A stretch of DNA of 32,312 nucleotides from Companilactobacillus nuruki (GTDB lineage: Bacteria; Bacillota; Bacilli; Lactobacillales; Lactobacillaceae), in NCBI RefSeq assembly GCF_002872255.1, contig NZ_NIPR01000027.1, forward strand, positions 1-32,312. Reading direction: 5' to 3'. Of the stretch, positions 7,762-21,479 are shown one piece after another. Positions within the stretch are counted from its first letter, which is position 1. The number at the start of each line of letters is the position of its first letter. Both the position numbers and the translations under genes were made by a program. The notes beneath the pieces were generated by a model, which ran no database searches, had not been told where the DNA came from, and was given only the letters and a program-made list of their open reading frames with translations.

Positions 7762-8406
7762 TTGCCACAAAAGAGGAGATATACAAATCGTCGCCCAGTT
7801 CGACGTAGGAGCAGCAAAAAAAATAATACGACTTTTATTTTACTAGCGATTGTCGCTGTCTTTGTTATCAGCTTCTTTGGCTATAGGAGATATGTACAAT
7901 ATAGAAGTGAAACACAAGTTGAAATGGTTCAACAAGAACGTAATCAATTCGTTAAGAAAATTGCTCCATACGCAGTTGAATTAGGTAAAGAATATGGTGT
8001 TTTGCCAAGTATAACGATTGCTCAAGCTATTCTTGAAAGTGATTGGGGTACAAGCTCTTTAGCCAGTCAGTATAATAATTATTTTGGCATAAAGGGTGAC
8101 GATCCTTCTAATACTAAGGTTTTACAAACAAAAGAATATACTAATGGTCAATGGATAACTATTAATGGACGTTTTAGGGTTTATTCGGATTTTCGTGAAT
8201 CCATGAAGGATCATACAAAGTTGTTAGTCAATGGTACAACCTGGAATCCTCAACAGTACAAGCAAGTTTTACAATCGAAGGATTATATTGAAGCAGCGGT
8301 TGCATTACAATCTGATGGATATGCGACTGATCCAGGCTATACGACTAAAATTATTCGGATTATTCAAAAATATAATTTGAAAAAGTACGATCAAGGTATC
8401 AAGTAA
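7762..8406 (+). CDS. Membrane-anchored glucosaminidase (GH73 peptidoglycan hydrolase)
   Basis: Probably cleaves N-acetylglucosaminyl linkages of peptidoglycan during growth or separation. The protein (214 aa) has a very basic cytoplasmic N-terminus (residues 1-21, many Arg/Lys), one membrane helix (about 24-40), a short linker and a GH73 domain (about 62-210). Visible GH73 features are the catalytic Glu92 in AILESDWGTS and the QYNNYFGIKG motif. It lacks a cleavable signal peptide and wall-binding repeats, so it should stay tethered to the outer membrane face. TTG at 7762 is taken as start because AAAAAGGA lies 9 bases upstream and no ATG exists before the helix. xpt begins 51 bases downstream, possibly by read-through. 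Confidence 0.88.
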   Translation: MPQKRRYTNRRPVRRRSSKKNNTTFILLAIVAVFVISFFGYRRYVQYRSETQVEMVQQERNQFVKKIAPYAVELGKEYGVLPSITIAQAILESDWGTSSLASQYNNYFGIKGDDPSNTKVLQTKEYTNGQWITINGRFRVYSDFRESMKDHTKLLVNGTTWNPQQYKQVLQSKDYIEAAVALQSDGYATDPGYTTKIIRIIQKYNLKKYDQGIK

Positions 8407-8442
8407 AAAACAAAGTATGATAGACTCTAATTATTCTATTAA

Positions 8443-9039
<597 letters not shown>

Positions 9040-9060
9040 AAATAATTAGAAGGTGGAATT

Positions 9061-10191
9061 ATGACTTTTATTGCGCCCGGTAAAACATTAGGCATAATTG
9101 GTGGCGGTAGTGAAACATACATTCTTGAATTGGAAGCTAAGAGAATGGGATTCAGGACCATGCTTTTGACCGATGAGGAGAAGGACATTGCAACACAGGC
9201 TGCTGATAGTTTTTTAGTTGGCACATTAGAGAATCTAGATAATCTAAATGAATTGGGCCATAGAAGTGACCTCCTTTTGTATATGGATGAAAATTTTGAT
9301 AGTGGGTTGTTAAAACAGTTGGCAGATAGTTTCAATATTGCACAAGGTGCTGATTTGTTGGAAATTGTTCAAGATCGTTATATTGAACGAACTTTTTTGA
9401 ATGATTTAAATATTAATGTCCCACCTTTCTTTTCAATTGTTACGGTTGATGACGTTAAAAAAGCAGTTGAAGAGATTGGGTTTCCTTGTATTCTTAAACC
9501 CATACAAAAAAATCAATCAATCTTGAAACGTCACATTTTGTACAATGATCAAGATGTTGAACGTGTTCAAAAATTATTGCTTGACGGAACTTATATTCTT
9601 GAAGCTTGGATTGATACTCAAACTGAGTATTCTATCATGGTCAGCAAAGGGAAAGATCAAAAAATACATACTTTCCCAATGATTCAAGAGATTTATGATG
9701 GAAATCATTTAATGAGTTCTTTCATATATAAGAAGAACGATCCAGATATTGAGGCTGAGATGCAACGAGTAGCATTAATGGTGGCTGAGAACATTGATTA
9801 TGTTGGTATTTTTGGCATAGGGTTTATCTTGTCGCAATCAGGAGTGTTGTACGTTAAAAGAATCTTCCCAGGTATCAATTATTCTGCTAATGTTTATCAA
9901 GAAGCTACAGGTATTTCACAATTTGAATTACATATTAGAGCGATTTGTGATTGGCCAATTCCTGAAATATTCCCAATGGTCAATGCGGCTACATTAAAGA
10001 TCATTGAAGGAAATTTGCCGCAGAGCTTGGATCTACTTCAGGAAAAGGCACAATGGAAATTTAACTATTACACAGGTTTTAAGGCTAAGAATCAAGCCGA
10101 CAGAGATGTTGGATATATTTCGATTTTTTCAGACGATGTTGAAGAATTAAAAAATGATATCTTAACAACTAATATTTGGAGAGTAGAATAA
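9061..10191 (+). CDS. PurK-like ATP-grasp protein with degenerate active site (376 aa)
   Basis: Homologue of PurK, which makes N5-carboxyaminoimidazole ribonucleotide from AIR, ATP and bicarbonate. Length and order of segments fit: GIIGGG at 11-16, an ATP-grasp core about 100-290, SQFELHIRAIC at 286-296 and a C-terminal barrel to 376. Key motifs are altered. The QLGRM that usually follows the N-terminal glycines is SETYI. The GGYDGKGQ-type loop after LKP (residues 145-147) is replaced by IQKNQSILKR. The two Mg-binding Glu aligned with ECF and NELAPR are Gly254 and Arg267 by my alignment (YVKRIFPGIN for NEIAPRPHN), and the C-terminal KMGH is DVGY. It may be inactive as CAIR synthase and serve a regulatory or different role; lactobacilli are known to carry a second purK-type gene. 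It sits between xpt and purB, 3 bases before purB. Confidence 0.75.
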   Translation: MTFIAPGKTLGIIGGGSETYILELEAKRMGFRTMLLTDEEKDIATQAADSFLVGTLENLDNLNELGHRSDLLLYMDENFDSGLLKQLADSFNIAQGADLLEIVQDRYIERTFLNDLNINVPPFFSIVTVDDVKKAVEEIGFPCILKPIQKNQSILKRHILYNDQDVERVQKLLLDGTYILEAWIDTQTEYSIMVSKGKDQKIHTFPMIQEIYDGNHLMSSFIYKKNDPDIEAEMQRVALMVAENIDYVGIFGIGFILSQSGVLYVKRIFPGINYSANVYQEATGISQFELHIRAICDWPIPEIFPMVNAATLKIIEGNLPQSLDLLQEKAQWKFNYYTGFKAKNQADRDVGYISIFSDDVEELKNDILTTNIWRVE

Positions 10192-10194
10192 TTC

Positions 10195-11490
10195 ATGATT
10201 GATAGATATGTAACTGAACAAATGAAACCAATTTGGACTGACCAAAATAGATTTCAAGCCTGGCTTGAGGTAGAAATTGCCGCCGTTGAAGGCTGGAGTA
10301 AGCTAGGGGAAATTCCTGCTGAAGATGCTAAGCTTATTGCTCAAAACGCTAAGTTTGATGTTTCTGAGATTGCTGAAATCGAAAAAGAAACTAAGCATGA
10401 CGTAGTTGCTTTCACAAGAGATGTTTCCAGATACCTAGGACCTGAGAAAAAATGGATTCATTTTGGCTTAACCTCAACAGATGTTGTTGATACGGCTTAT
10501 GGGTATTTGATGAAGCAGGCTAATGATATTATTCGTAAGGATTTAAATGAATTCTTAGCCGTAGTAGGCCAAAAGGCTCTAGAATATAAGGATACAGTAA
10601 TGATCGGTAGAACCCATGGTGTTCATGCTGAACCAACAACTTTTGGTTTGGTATTGGCTAATTGGTATTCTGAGATTAAACGTGATATCGAACGTTTTGA
10701 TCATGCTGCTAAGGGTGTAGAGGCAGGTAAAATTAGTGGAGCAGTTGGTAGTTATGCCAATGTTCCAACCAGCGTCGAAAAGTTTGTTTGTGATAAATTG
10801 GGTATTCGTGCTCAAGAAATTTCAACGCAAGTACTACCACGTGACCTACATGCCGAATATATTCAAACAATGGCCCTAATTGCTACATCTGTAGAAAGAT
10901 TCGCACTTGAGGTTAGACATCTTCAAAGAACCGAAGTTCGTGAAGCAGAAGAATATTTTGCTGCTGGACAAAAGGGATCTTCCGCTATGCCACACAAACG
11001 TAATCCGATTGGATCAGAGAATGTTACTGGCTTAGCTCGTGTCATTAGAGGCCATGCCTTTACAGCACTTGAAGATGTTCCCTTGTGGCATGAACGGGAT
11101 ATCTCACACAGTTCGGCTGAACGAGTAATTATTCCAGATACGACAGAGTTGTTAGACTATATTTTGAGAAGATTCACTAAAATAACAAAAGATTTAACCG
11201 TTTTCCCTGACAAAATGCTAGAAGATATGAATATTACTCATGGATTAATTTTTTCACAACGAGTTTTGTTGAAATTAGTTGAAGCAGGTTATTCACGAGA
11301 ACAAGCTTATGATATTGTTCAACCGATGACGGCTAAGGCCTGGGATGAAAAGAAGGATTTCAGAACAATGTTAGAAAATGATTCTCGAGTAACTGATAAA
11401 TTATCAGGTGCAGATCTTGACGATGCATTTGATTATAGTTGGCATTTACGTAATGTTGATGAAATTCTTAAACGTGTCGGTCTTGAATAG
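10195..11490 (+). CDS. purB: Adenylosuccinate lyase
   Basis: PurB removes fumarate from SAICAR and from adenylosuccinate, serving both de novo purine synthesis and the last step to AMP. The 431-residue protein carries the fumarase/aspartase signature [11 protein letters not shown] at 261-271, whose loop provides the catalytic Ser (262/263), plus TKHDV (His68) and [13 protein letters not shown] (His141). The ATG lies 3 bases after the purK-like stop and uses a GGAGAG site within that gene, so translation is probably coupled. A strong terminator closes the cluster at 11498. Confidence 0.97.
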   Translation: MIDRYVTEQMKPIWTDQNRFQAWLEVEIAAVEGWSKLGEIPAEDAKLIAQNAKFDVSEIAEIEKETKHDVVAFTRDVSRYLGPEKKWIHFGLTSTDVVDTAYGYLMKQANDIIRKDLNEFLAVVGQKALEYKDTVMIGRTHGVHAEPTTFGLVLANWYSEIKRDIERFDHAAKGVEAGKISGAVGSYANVPTSVEKFVCDKLGIRAQEISTQVLPRDLHAEYIQTMALIATSVERFALEVRHLQRTEVREAEEYFAAGQKGSSAMPHKRNPIGSENVTGLARVIRGHAFTALEDVPLWHERDISHSSAERVIIPDTTELLDYILRRFTKITKDLTVFPDKMLEDMNITHGLIFSQRVLLKLVEAGYSREQAYDIVQPMTAKAWDEKKDFRTMLENDSRVTDKLSGADLDDAFDYSWHLRNVDEILKRVGLE

Positions 11491-11497
11491 AAATATC

Positions 11498-11535
11498 AAA
11501 AATCTCAACTGAAAAATTCAGTTGAGATTTTTTTT
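11498..11535 (+). terminator. Terminator of the purine cluster
   Basis: AAAAATCTCAACTG pairs with CAGTTGAGATTTTT, followed by more T residues. Confidence 0.93.
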
Positions 11536-11697
11536 CGGATTATTTTCAAAATATGAACAAATGTTCTATCTAGCCTTATTTGACAGTCTTTTAGGCATAG
11601 TAAGCGTGTTCTTTAAGTTGAATATAAGTAGCTATAAAAAGGCCGACAAATAAGTGTTTATGCCATTTATGAAAGCTATTAACTTCTATCGGTTTGG

Positions 11698-11727
11698 TTC
11701 ACGTTATGACAAAAAATTTGCTACAAT
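11698..11727 (+). promoter_or_regulatory. Probable promoter of the pcrA operon
   Basis: TTCACG (11698-11703), an 18-base spacer and TACAAT (11722-11727) lie about 60 bases before the pcrA start. The rest of the 11536-11789 gap shows a TTGACA at 11580 with no matching -10, and no other feature. Confidence 0.5.
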
Positions 11728-11789
11728 ATAAACAGCTATTTTTCATTGCAAATAAAATTTTTTACACAAAGATTTGAGGGATTTATAAA

Positions 11790-16060
<4,271 letters not shown>

Positions 16061-16070
16061 GAGAACAGTT

Positions 16071-17204
16071 TTGAAAAAATTCTTAAAAACTACATCGTTA
16101 TTACTAATGTGCTCATTGTTACTAGCTGCCTGTGGTAATTTACAAAATTCTAGTTTATCATCTGGCGGTGGTGAGTCATCCAAAAGCTCGGTTCAGACGA
16201 CATCTTCATCTGATTCAAGCAGTTACGATGTTTTGTTAAGTGGTGGAAAATATAAAACGAGTGCAATTTCAGGTCTTACTGCGGCTGATAATAGTAATCA
16301 ATTTAATAGCAGAAGTTTTGAAAGCGGCTTGATGAGCTTGTCCAAGAAACAATTTTCGACAAATTCATATGTTTTCCAAGAGGGTCAAGTCTTAACAGCT
16401 AGTACAGTGAACAAATGGTTAGGCAGAAAAAGTAAGAATAATTCTGCTGGTTTGAACCCCGCATCTAATGGGTCAACTGATGCTAACAAACGTGCTCCTA
16501 TGTATTTCCAACAAATGCTTGAAGAGGATTATCTTCAAAAACAGGATGGAAAATATAAATTGGCTGGAATGTCGATTGGTATTGCGATGAATAAGATTGA
16601 TTATTATCAAAAGAAACAATATGGTGCTACGTATAAAACAACCATTTCAACTGAAGAACAAAAAGAACAGGGACAACGAATTGCTAAGGAAGTAGTTAAA
16701 CGCTTGCGTAAAAATAGTAAAGTCGGTAATATTCCAATAGTTGTTGGTTTGTATTCGGTAGCTCCAGAGGATACTTTGGTTGGTGGAACCTATTTCCAAT
16801 ATTCAGTAAGTAAGAGTGGGGATTTAGGTAGCTTTAGCGATTTGAACTATAAGAATCAAATGTTGCCAACTGTTAATGGTGATACTGCTATCAATAGTAG
16901 TGATTCTGATGCCTTTTCTAACTTCAAATCTCATATTCAAGATTATTTCCCTAATCTTTCAGGAGTAACAGCTCAAGCTCACTATGATGGAAATGACCTT
17001 AAATCTTTAGATATTACAGTTAATACCCAATTTGATGGTTTAGCTCAAGTAACTAGTTTTACACAGTTTGTTCAAACTAGTGCACAAAAGTATTTACCTT
17101 CAGGAGCAGATTTAGATATTAATATTCAAACCGTTGATGAACAGCAAGCCGTTGTTACGCGTACCAATGGTAAATTCTATTCACACGTTTATGATGCAGA
17201 TTAA
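16071..17204 (+). CDS. camS: CamS family sex-pheromone-type lipoprotein
   Basis: A membrane-anchored lipoprotein of the CamS family, named after the enterococcal cAM373 precursor; its cellular role outside pheromone release is unknown. TTG at 16071 is taken as start: AGGAG lies 7 bases upstream and the frame then gives a normal lipoprotein signal peptide with the lipobox LLAAC (Cys21). The longer frame from 16044 lies within ligA. A Ser-rich linker (about 25-55) precedes the folded CamS domain, with GMSIGIAMNKIDYYQK and VGLYSVAPEDTLVGGTYF visible. Total 377 aa. It lies between ligA and gatC, as in other Lactobacillales, and gatC starts 12 bases on. Confidence 0.93.
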   Translation: MKKFLKTTSLLLMCSLLLAACGNLQNSSLSSGGGESSKSSVQTTSSSDSSSYDVLLSGGKYKTSAISGLTAADNSNQFNSRSFESGLMSLSKKQFSTNSYVFQEGQVLTASTVNKWLGRKSKNNSAGLNPASNGSTDANKRAPMYFQQMLEEDYLQKQDGKYKLAGMSIGIAMNKIDYYQKKQYGATYKTTISTEEQKEQGQRIAKEVVKRLRKNSKVGNIPIVVGLYSVAPEDTLVGGTYFQYSVSKSGDLGSFSDLNYKNQMLPTVNGDTAINSSDSDAFSNFKSHIQDYFPNLSGVTAQAHYDGNDLKSLDITVNTQFDGLAQVTSFTQFVQTSAQKYLPSGADLDINIQTVDEQQAVVTRTNGKFYSHVYDAD

Positions 17205-17216
17205 AAGGAGAATTTT

Positions 17217-17516
17217 ATGATTTCAAAAGATGAAATTTTACACGTTGCCGCTTTGGCAAATTTGAAATTCCAAGATGATGAAGTTGATAGTTTTGTAAAT
17301 CAACTTGATAAGATTGTGAATATGGAAAGCAAACTATCATCAGTTGATACAACCGGAATTGAACCAACATACAATATGGCTGATACAAATACAGTCTTCC
17401 GTGAAGATAAGGGAATTCATACTCAAACTAGAGAAGAAATGCTTGAAAACGTTCCTGAAACTGAAAATAACCTTATTAAAGTTCCAACAATTGTTGACAA
17501 GGAGGACGATGAATAG
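17217..17516 (+). CDS. gatC: Asp-tRNA(Asn)/Glu-tRNA(Gln) amidotransferase subunit C
   Basis: GatC (99 aa) wraps around GatA and stabilises the GatCAB complex that amidates misacylated Asp-tRNA(Asn) and Glu-tRNA(Gln). The N-terminal [15 protein letters not shown] and the ending [13 protein letters not shown] are family features. AAGGAG precedes the ATG, and its stop overlaps the gatA start by one base (TAGTG). Confidence 0.96.
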   Translation: MISKDEILHVAALANLKFQDDEVDSFVNQLDKIVNMESKLSSVDTTGIEPTYNMADTNTVFREDKGIHTQTREEMLENVPETENNLIKVPTIVDKEDDE

Positions 17517-18973
17517 TGGATATTATGAACGAAACAATTGCGTCTTTGCATGACAAACTTGTTAACAAAGAGGTAACATCCGAAGATCTAACAACTCAAT
17601 CACTTGATAAAATTAAGGCTAATAAGGAATCATTAAATACATTTATTACTGTCAATGATAAAGCAGATCAAGATGCCAAAAAAGTTGATAAAACAGGTAT
17701 CAATGGCCCATTAGCGGGTATTCCAATTGCTATTAAGGATAATATTGTTAGCAAGGGCATCAAGACTACTGCCGCAAGCAAAATTCTTTACAATTTCATG
17801 CCCGTATACAGTGCTACTGTTTTGGAAAAATTAGAAAATGCCGGTGCAATTGATATTGGTAAAACTAATCTGGATGAGTTTGCTATGGGTTCATCTACTG
17901 AAACATCATACTTTGGTACATCGGTGAATGCTTGGGATCACACGCGTGTTCCTGGTGGTTCGTCAGGTGGTTCAGCTGCTGCTGTTGCTGCAGGTGAGGT
18001 TATTGCTGCTTTAGGTACTGATACAGGTGGTTCAATCAGACAGCCCTCTGCATTTAATGGTATTTTTGGTATTAAACCAACTTATGGTCGTGTATCACGT
18101 TGGGGAGTTATCGCCTTTGCATCAAGTCTTGATCAGGTTGGTGTTATGTCAAAACGTGTAGAAGACTCTGCCGCTGTATTGTCTGTTATTGCTGGTCATG
18201 ATGATCATGATTCAACTAGTTCAACTAAAGAGGTCCCAGACTATCGTGCTAATTTGAATAAGGATATGCACGGTGTCAAAATTGCCGTTCCTAAGGAATT
18301 CTGGCATGAAGGAACTCATCCAGAAGTTTTGGAAAATGTTAATAAGGCTCTTGATGCTTATAAAGAAATGGGAGCTACTGTTGAAGAAGTTAGTCTTCCT
18401 AGTTTGAAACATGCGGTCGAGGTTTATTATGTTTTAGCATCTAGTGAGGCCTCATCTAACCTTCAAAGATACGATGGTGTTAGATATGGTTTCCGTGCTA
18501 AAGATGTTAAGAATATTAAGGAATTATTTGTCAAATCAAGATCTGAAGGATTTGGTGATGAGGTAAAACGTCGTATTATGTTGGGAACTTTTGCCTTATC
18601 AGCTGGTGCTTACGATGCTTACTTCAAGAAGGCTGCCCAAGTAAGAACCATTTTTATTAATGAAATGAACAATGTTTTGAAGGATTATGATTTAATCATG
18701 GGACCTTCAACAACTACTCCTGCATTTAAGATTGGTGAAAAAGTCGATGATCCATTGGCAATGTATATGAATGATATCTTGACGATCCCTGCTAATTTGG
18801 CAGGATTGCCAGCTGCGTCTGTACCTGCTGGGTTGGCTGATGGTATGCCAGTTGGATTACAAATTATTGGACGTTCATTTGACGAACAATCTGTCTTTAA
18901 TGCAGCTTATGCTTTACAAGAAGAAAATAAATTTTATGAAAAAATACCAACTGCACTTAAGGGGGAAGACTAA
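17516..18973 (+). CDS. gatA: Asp-tRNA(Asn)/Glu-tRNA(Gln) amidotransferase subunit A
   Basis: GatA is the amidase-signature subunit that releases ammonia from glutamine. The Ser-cis-Ser-Lys triad is intact: Lys74 (IAIKDN), Ser149 ([11 protein letters not shown]) and Ser173 ([11 protein letters not shown]), with the same spacing as in known GatA. GTG at 17516 is chosen because GGAGG lies 10 bases upstream; the next ATG (17525) is 19 bases away. Length is 485 aa. The one-base overlaps with gatC and gatB indicate coupled translation for equal subunit supply. Confidence 0.96.
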   Translation: MDIMNETIASLHDKLVNKEVTSEDLTTQSLDKIKANKESLNTFITVNDKADQDAKKVDKTGINGPLAGIPIAIKDNIVSKGIKTTAASKILYNFMPVYSATVLEKLENAGAIDIGKTNLDEFAMGSSTETSYFGTSVNAWDHTRVPGGSSGGSAAAVAAGEVIAALGTDTGGSIRQPSAFNGIFGIKPTYGRVSRWGVIAFASSLDQVGVMSKRVEDSAAVLSVIAGHDDHDSTSSTKEVPDYRANLNKDMHGVKIAVPKEFWHEGTHPEVLENVNKALDAYKEMGATVEEVSLPSLKHAVEVYYVLASSEASSNLQRYDGVRYGFRAKDVKNIKELFVKSRSEGFGDEVKRRIMLGTFALSAGAYDAYFKKAAQVRTIFINEMNNVLKDYDLIMGPSTTTPAFKIGEKVDDPLAMYMNDILTIPANLAGLPAASVPAGLADGMPVGLQIIGRSFDEQSVFNAAYALQEENKFYEKIPTALKGED

Positions 18974-20403
18974 TGAATTTTGAAACAACTATCGGACTAG
19001 AAGTTCACGTTGAATTAAAGACGAAGTCCAAAATGTACAGTCCATCACCCGTTGCATATGGTGCTGAATCTAATATCAATACCAATGTTATTGACTTCGG
19101 TTTTCCAGGGACGTTACCAACTGTAAATAAAAATGCTTATCGTCTAGGTGTAATGGTCGGTTTAGCTTTGAATGCCGATATTGAAAATCATACACACTTT
19201 GATCGTAAAAACTATTTCTATCCAGATAATCCCAAAGCTTACCAAATTACACAACAAGATAAGCCATTGGGGCATGATGGTTATATTGAAGTTGACGTTG
19301 ATGGTGAAAAGAAAAAAATTGGTATTGAGGAATTACATGTTGAAGAAGATGCCGGTAAGAATACTCACGGTAATAATGGATTTTCTTATGTCGATTTGAA
19401 TCGTCAAGGTACACCGCTAATTGAAATTGTTTCAAAACCTGATATGCATTCACCAGAAGAAGCCTATCAATATCTAGAAAATCTTCGTAAGATTATTCAA
19501 TTTACTGGCGCATCTGATGTTAAGATGGAGGAAGGTTCAATGCGTGTTGATACCAATATTTCTATTCGTCCAGTTGGATCAGATACGTATGGTACTAAAG
19601 TTGAGTTAAAGAACTTGAATTCATTTAATCATGTCAAGTTAGGTCTTGCTTATGAAGAGAAACGTCAGGCTGCAATTCTTAAACAGGGTGGATCAATTGG
19701 TCAAGAAACAAGACGTTTTGATGAAAAGACTGGCGAGACATTCTTAATGCGTGTTAAATCTGGTGCGGATGATTATCGCTATTTCCCAGAGCCAGATTTG
19801 CCAGACTATGAAATCTCTCCTGCATGGGTTGAGGAAATTAAGGCTAGCTTACCTGAAACAGCTGCTGCAAGACGTAATCGTTATATCAATGAGTTGGGTA
19901 TTCCTGAATATGATGCTGGTGTTCTTACAGATACAAAGGAAATGTCTGACTTCTTTGATGAAGCAGTAAAATATGATGCTAATCCAAAACTGGTTTCTAA
20001 CTGGTTGATGGGTGAAGTTAATGCATATATGAATGAAAACAAAATTGGCTTGGTAGAAACAAAATTGACACCTGAACATCTTGCTAAGATGATTAATTTG
20101 ATTTCTAATGGAACTATTTCTTCTAAGATTGCTAAGAAGGTCTTTAAAGAAACAATTTCTAATGGTACAGAACCTGAAGAATGGGTTAAGTCTAAGGGAC
20201 TTGTCCAAGAATCAGATCCTGATGTTCTTAAGCCAATGATTTTAGAAATTCTTGATAACAATCAACAATCAATTGATGACTTTAAAAATGGTAAAGACCG
20301 TGCTGTCGGTTTCTTGGTTGGTCAAATCATGAAACAAACACATGGTCAAGCCAATCCTAAAGTTGTTAATAAGATTTTGATGGCAGAGTTAAAGAGTCGT
20401 TAG
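18973..20403 (+). CDS. gatB: Asp-tRNA(Asn)/Glu-tRNA(Gln) amidotransferase subunit B
   Basis: GatB activates the tRNA-bound Asp/Glu with ATP and receives ammonia from GatA. The 476-residue protein begins with [14 protein letters not shown] and contains CPV-less but otherwise typical cradle motifs such as [29 protein letters not shown] and [14 protein letters not shown]. The C-terminal helical/YqeY-like tail (about 330-476) binds tRNA. The ATG overlaps the gatA stop (TAATG). GatCAB implies that the host makes Asn-tRNA and/or Gln-tRNA indirectly. Confidence 0.96.
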   Translation: MNFETTIGLEVHVELKTKSKMYSPSPVAYGAESNINTNVIDFGFPGTLPTVNKNAYRLGVMVGLALNADIENHTHFDRKNYFYPDNPKAYQITQQDKPLGHDGYIEVDVDGEKKKIGIEELHVEEDAGKNTHGNNGFSYVDLNRQGTPLIEIVSKPDMHSPEEAYQYLENLRKIIQFTGASDVKMEEGSMRVDTNISIRPVGSDTYGTKVELKNLNSFNHVKLGLAYEEKRQAAILKQGGSIGQETRRFDEKTGETFLMRVKSGADDYRYFPEPDLPDYEISPAWVEEIKASLPETAAARRNRYINELGIPEYDAGVLTDTKEMSDFFDEAVKYDANPKLVSNWLMGEVNAYMNENKIGLVETKLTPEHLAKMINLISNGTISSKIAKKVFKETISNGTEPEEWVKSKGLVQESDPDVLKPMILEILDNNQQSIDDFKNGKDRAVGFLVGQIMKQTHGQANPKVVNKILMAELKSR

Positions 20404-20415
20404 TGAGGGAAAGAT

Positions 20416-21420
20416 ATGCGTGCTAGACTTATTTATAATCCAACTTCAGGCCATGAGACCATGAACAGTAATGTTGGAGACATTTTGAATATTATTGAAA
20501 AAGCTGGTTATGAGGCTAGTGCTTATCGAACGACACCGAAAAAAAACTCAGCTAAAGATGAAGCTAGGCGAGTTGCTAAAAAGGGATTTGAGTTAATTGT
20601 CGCTGCTGGTGGTGACGGGACTATTAATGAGGTTGTCAATGGTATAGCCGACCTTGAAAAGAGGCCAGAATTAGCAATTATTCCAGCTGGAACCACAAAT
20701 GACTATGCTCGTGCCTTAAAGATACCGCGTGACGATGTAGTTGAGGCTGCTAAGGTAATATTGAAGGGTCAAAAGTTACCAGTTGATATTGGACAAGCTG
20801 GTAAAAAGTACTTCATCAACATTGCTGGTGGTGGATCAATGACCGAATTGACCTATGAGGTACCTTCAGCTTATAAGTCAATTCTTGGTTATTTGGCTTA
20901 TCTAGTTAAGGGCGCAGAAATGTTACCAAGAGTTAGTCCAATTGATATGCACATTGAATATGATGATGGCGTTTTTGACGGCAAAGCTACAATGTTCTTA
21001 ATTGGTTTGACTAATTCGATTGGTGGTATGGAACAAATTGCTCCTAATTCAGTTATTGGTGATGGAACTTTCTCGTTGATTATCGTTAAAGAAACTAATT
21101 TAAGAGATTTAGTTCATTTGATTGCCTTAGTACTAAATGGTGGTCGCCATGTTTACAATCCAAAGGTTATTTATACTAAGACCAAAAAGATTTCAGTTCA
21201 TGCAAACGATAGTAATCGCTTGATGGTTAATCTTGATGGAGAATATGGTGGCGATGCACCAATGCTCTTTAATAATTTGCATAATCATCTTAATATTTAT
21301 GCAAACGTTGATTCGATACCGCTTAAGGCGATTGATACATCAACTTTGAGTGAAAAAGATGCTGGCGAAAAAATTATTGAAGAAGAAAAAAATCTCGATA
21401 GTAAAAAAGAAGATAAATAA
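20416..21420 (+). CDS. dagK: Diacylglycerol kinase, DgkB type
   Basis: A soluble lipid kinase that phosphorylates diacylglycerol left by lipoteichoic acid synthesis, returning it to phospholipid. The 334-residue protein carries NPTSG (8-12), the nucleotide-binding GGDGTINEV (65-73) and PAGTTNDYAR, as expected for the DAGK catalytic fold. A charged tail follows about residue 300. It starts 12 bases after gatB and ends at the hairpin at 21430, so it likely closes the main transcript. Confidence 0.93.
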   Translation: MRARLIYNPTSGHETMNSNVGDILNIIEKAGYEASAYRTTPKKNSAKDEARRVAKKGFELIVAAGGDGTINEVVNGIADLEKRPELAIIPAGTTNDYARALKIPRDDVVEAAKVILKGQKLPVDIGQAGKKYFINIAGGGSMTELTYEVPSAYKSILGYLAYLVKGAEMLPRVSPIDMHIEYDDGVFDGKATMFLIGLTNSIGGMEQIAPNSVIGDGTFSLIIVKETNLRDLVHLIALVLNGGRHVYNPKVIYTKTKKISVHANDSNRLMVNLDGEYGGDAPMLFNNLHNHLNIYANVDSIPLKAIDTSTLSEKDAGEKIIEEEKNLDSKKEDK

Positions 21421-21429
21421 AAAAGAATT

Positions 21430-21462
21430 GGGAAGTGGATCAGTTTTGGACACTTCTTTTTT
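21430..21462 (+). terminator. Terminator or attenuator between dagK and rlmCD
   Basis: GAAGTG (21432-21437) pairs with CACTTC (21451-21456) around a 13-base loop, followed by six T. The stem is short, so some read-through to rlmCD is likely. Confidence 0.65.
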
Positions 21463-21479
21463 CTATGTATAGGTGAAAA

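Noticed and set aside
11536-11789. Possible riboswitch or T-box in the gap before pcrA
   Set aside because: No T-box sequence, specifier stem or antiterminator is visible; only a promoter is supported.
19849-20261. Two long antisense frames (119 and 126 residues) opposite gatB
   Set aside because: They lie wholly inside the conserved gatB reading frame, have no ribosome binding sites, and look like codon-bias shadows.
21446-21473. TTGGAC-16-TATAGG that would start transcription exactly at the rlmCD ATG
   Set aside because: A good AGGTGA ribosome binding site precedes the ATG, so a leaderless start is unlikely, and the boxes lie within the terminator hairpin and tail.
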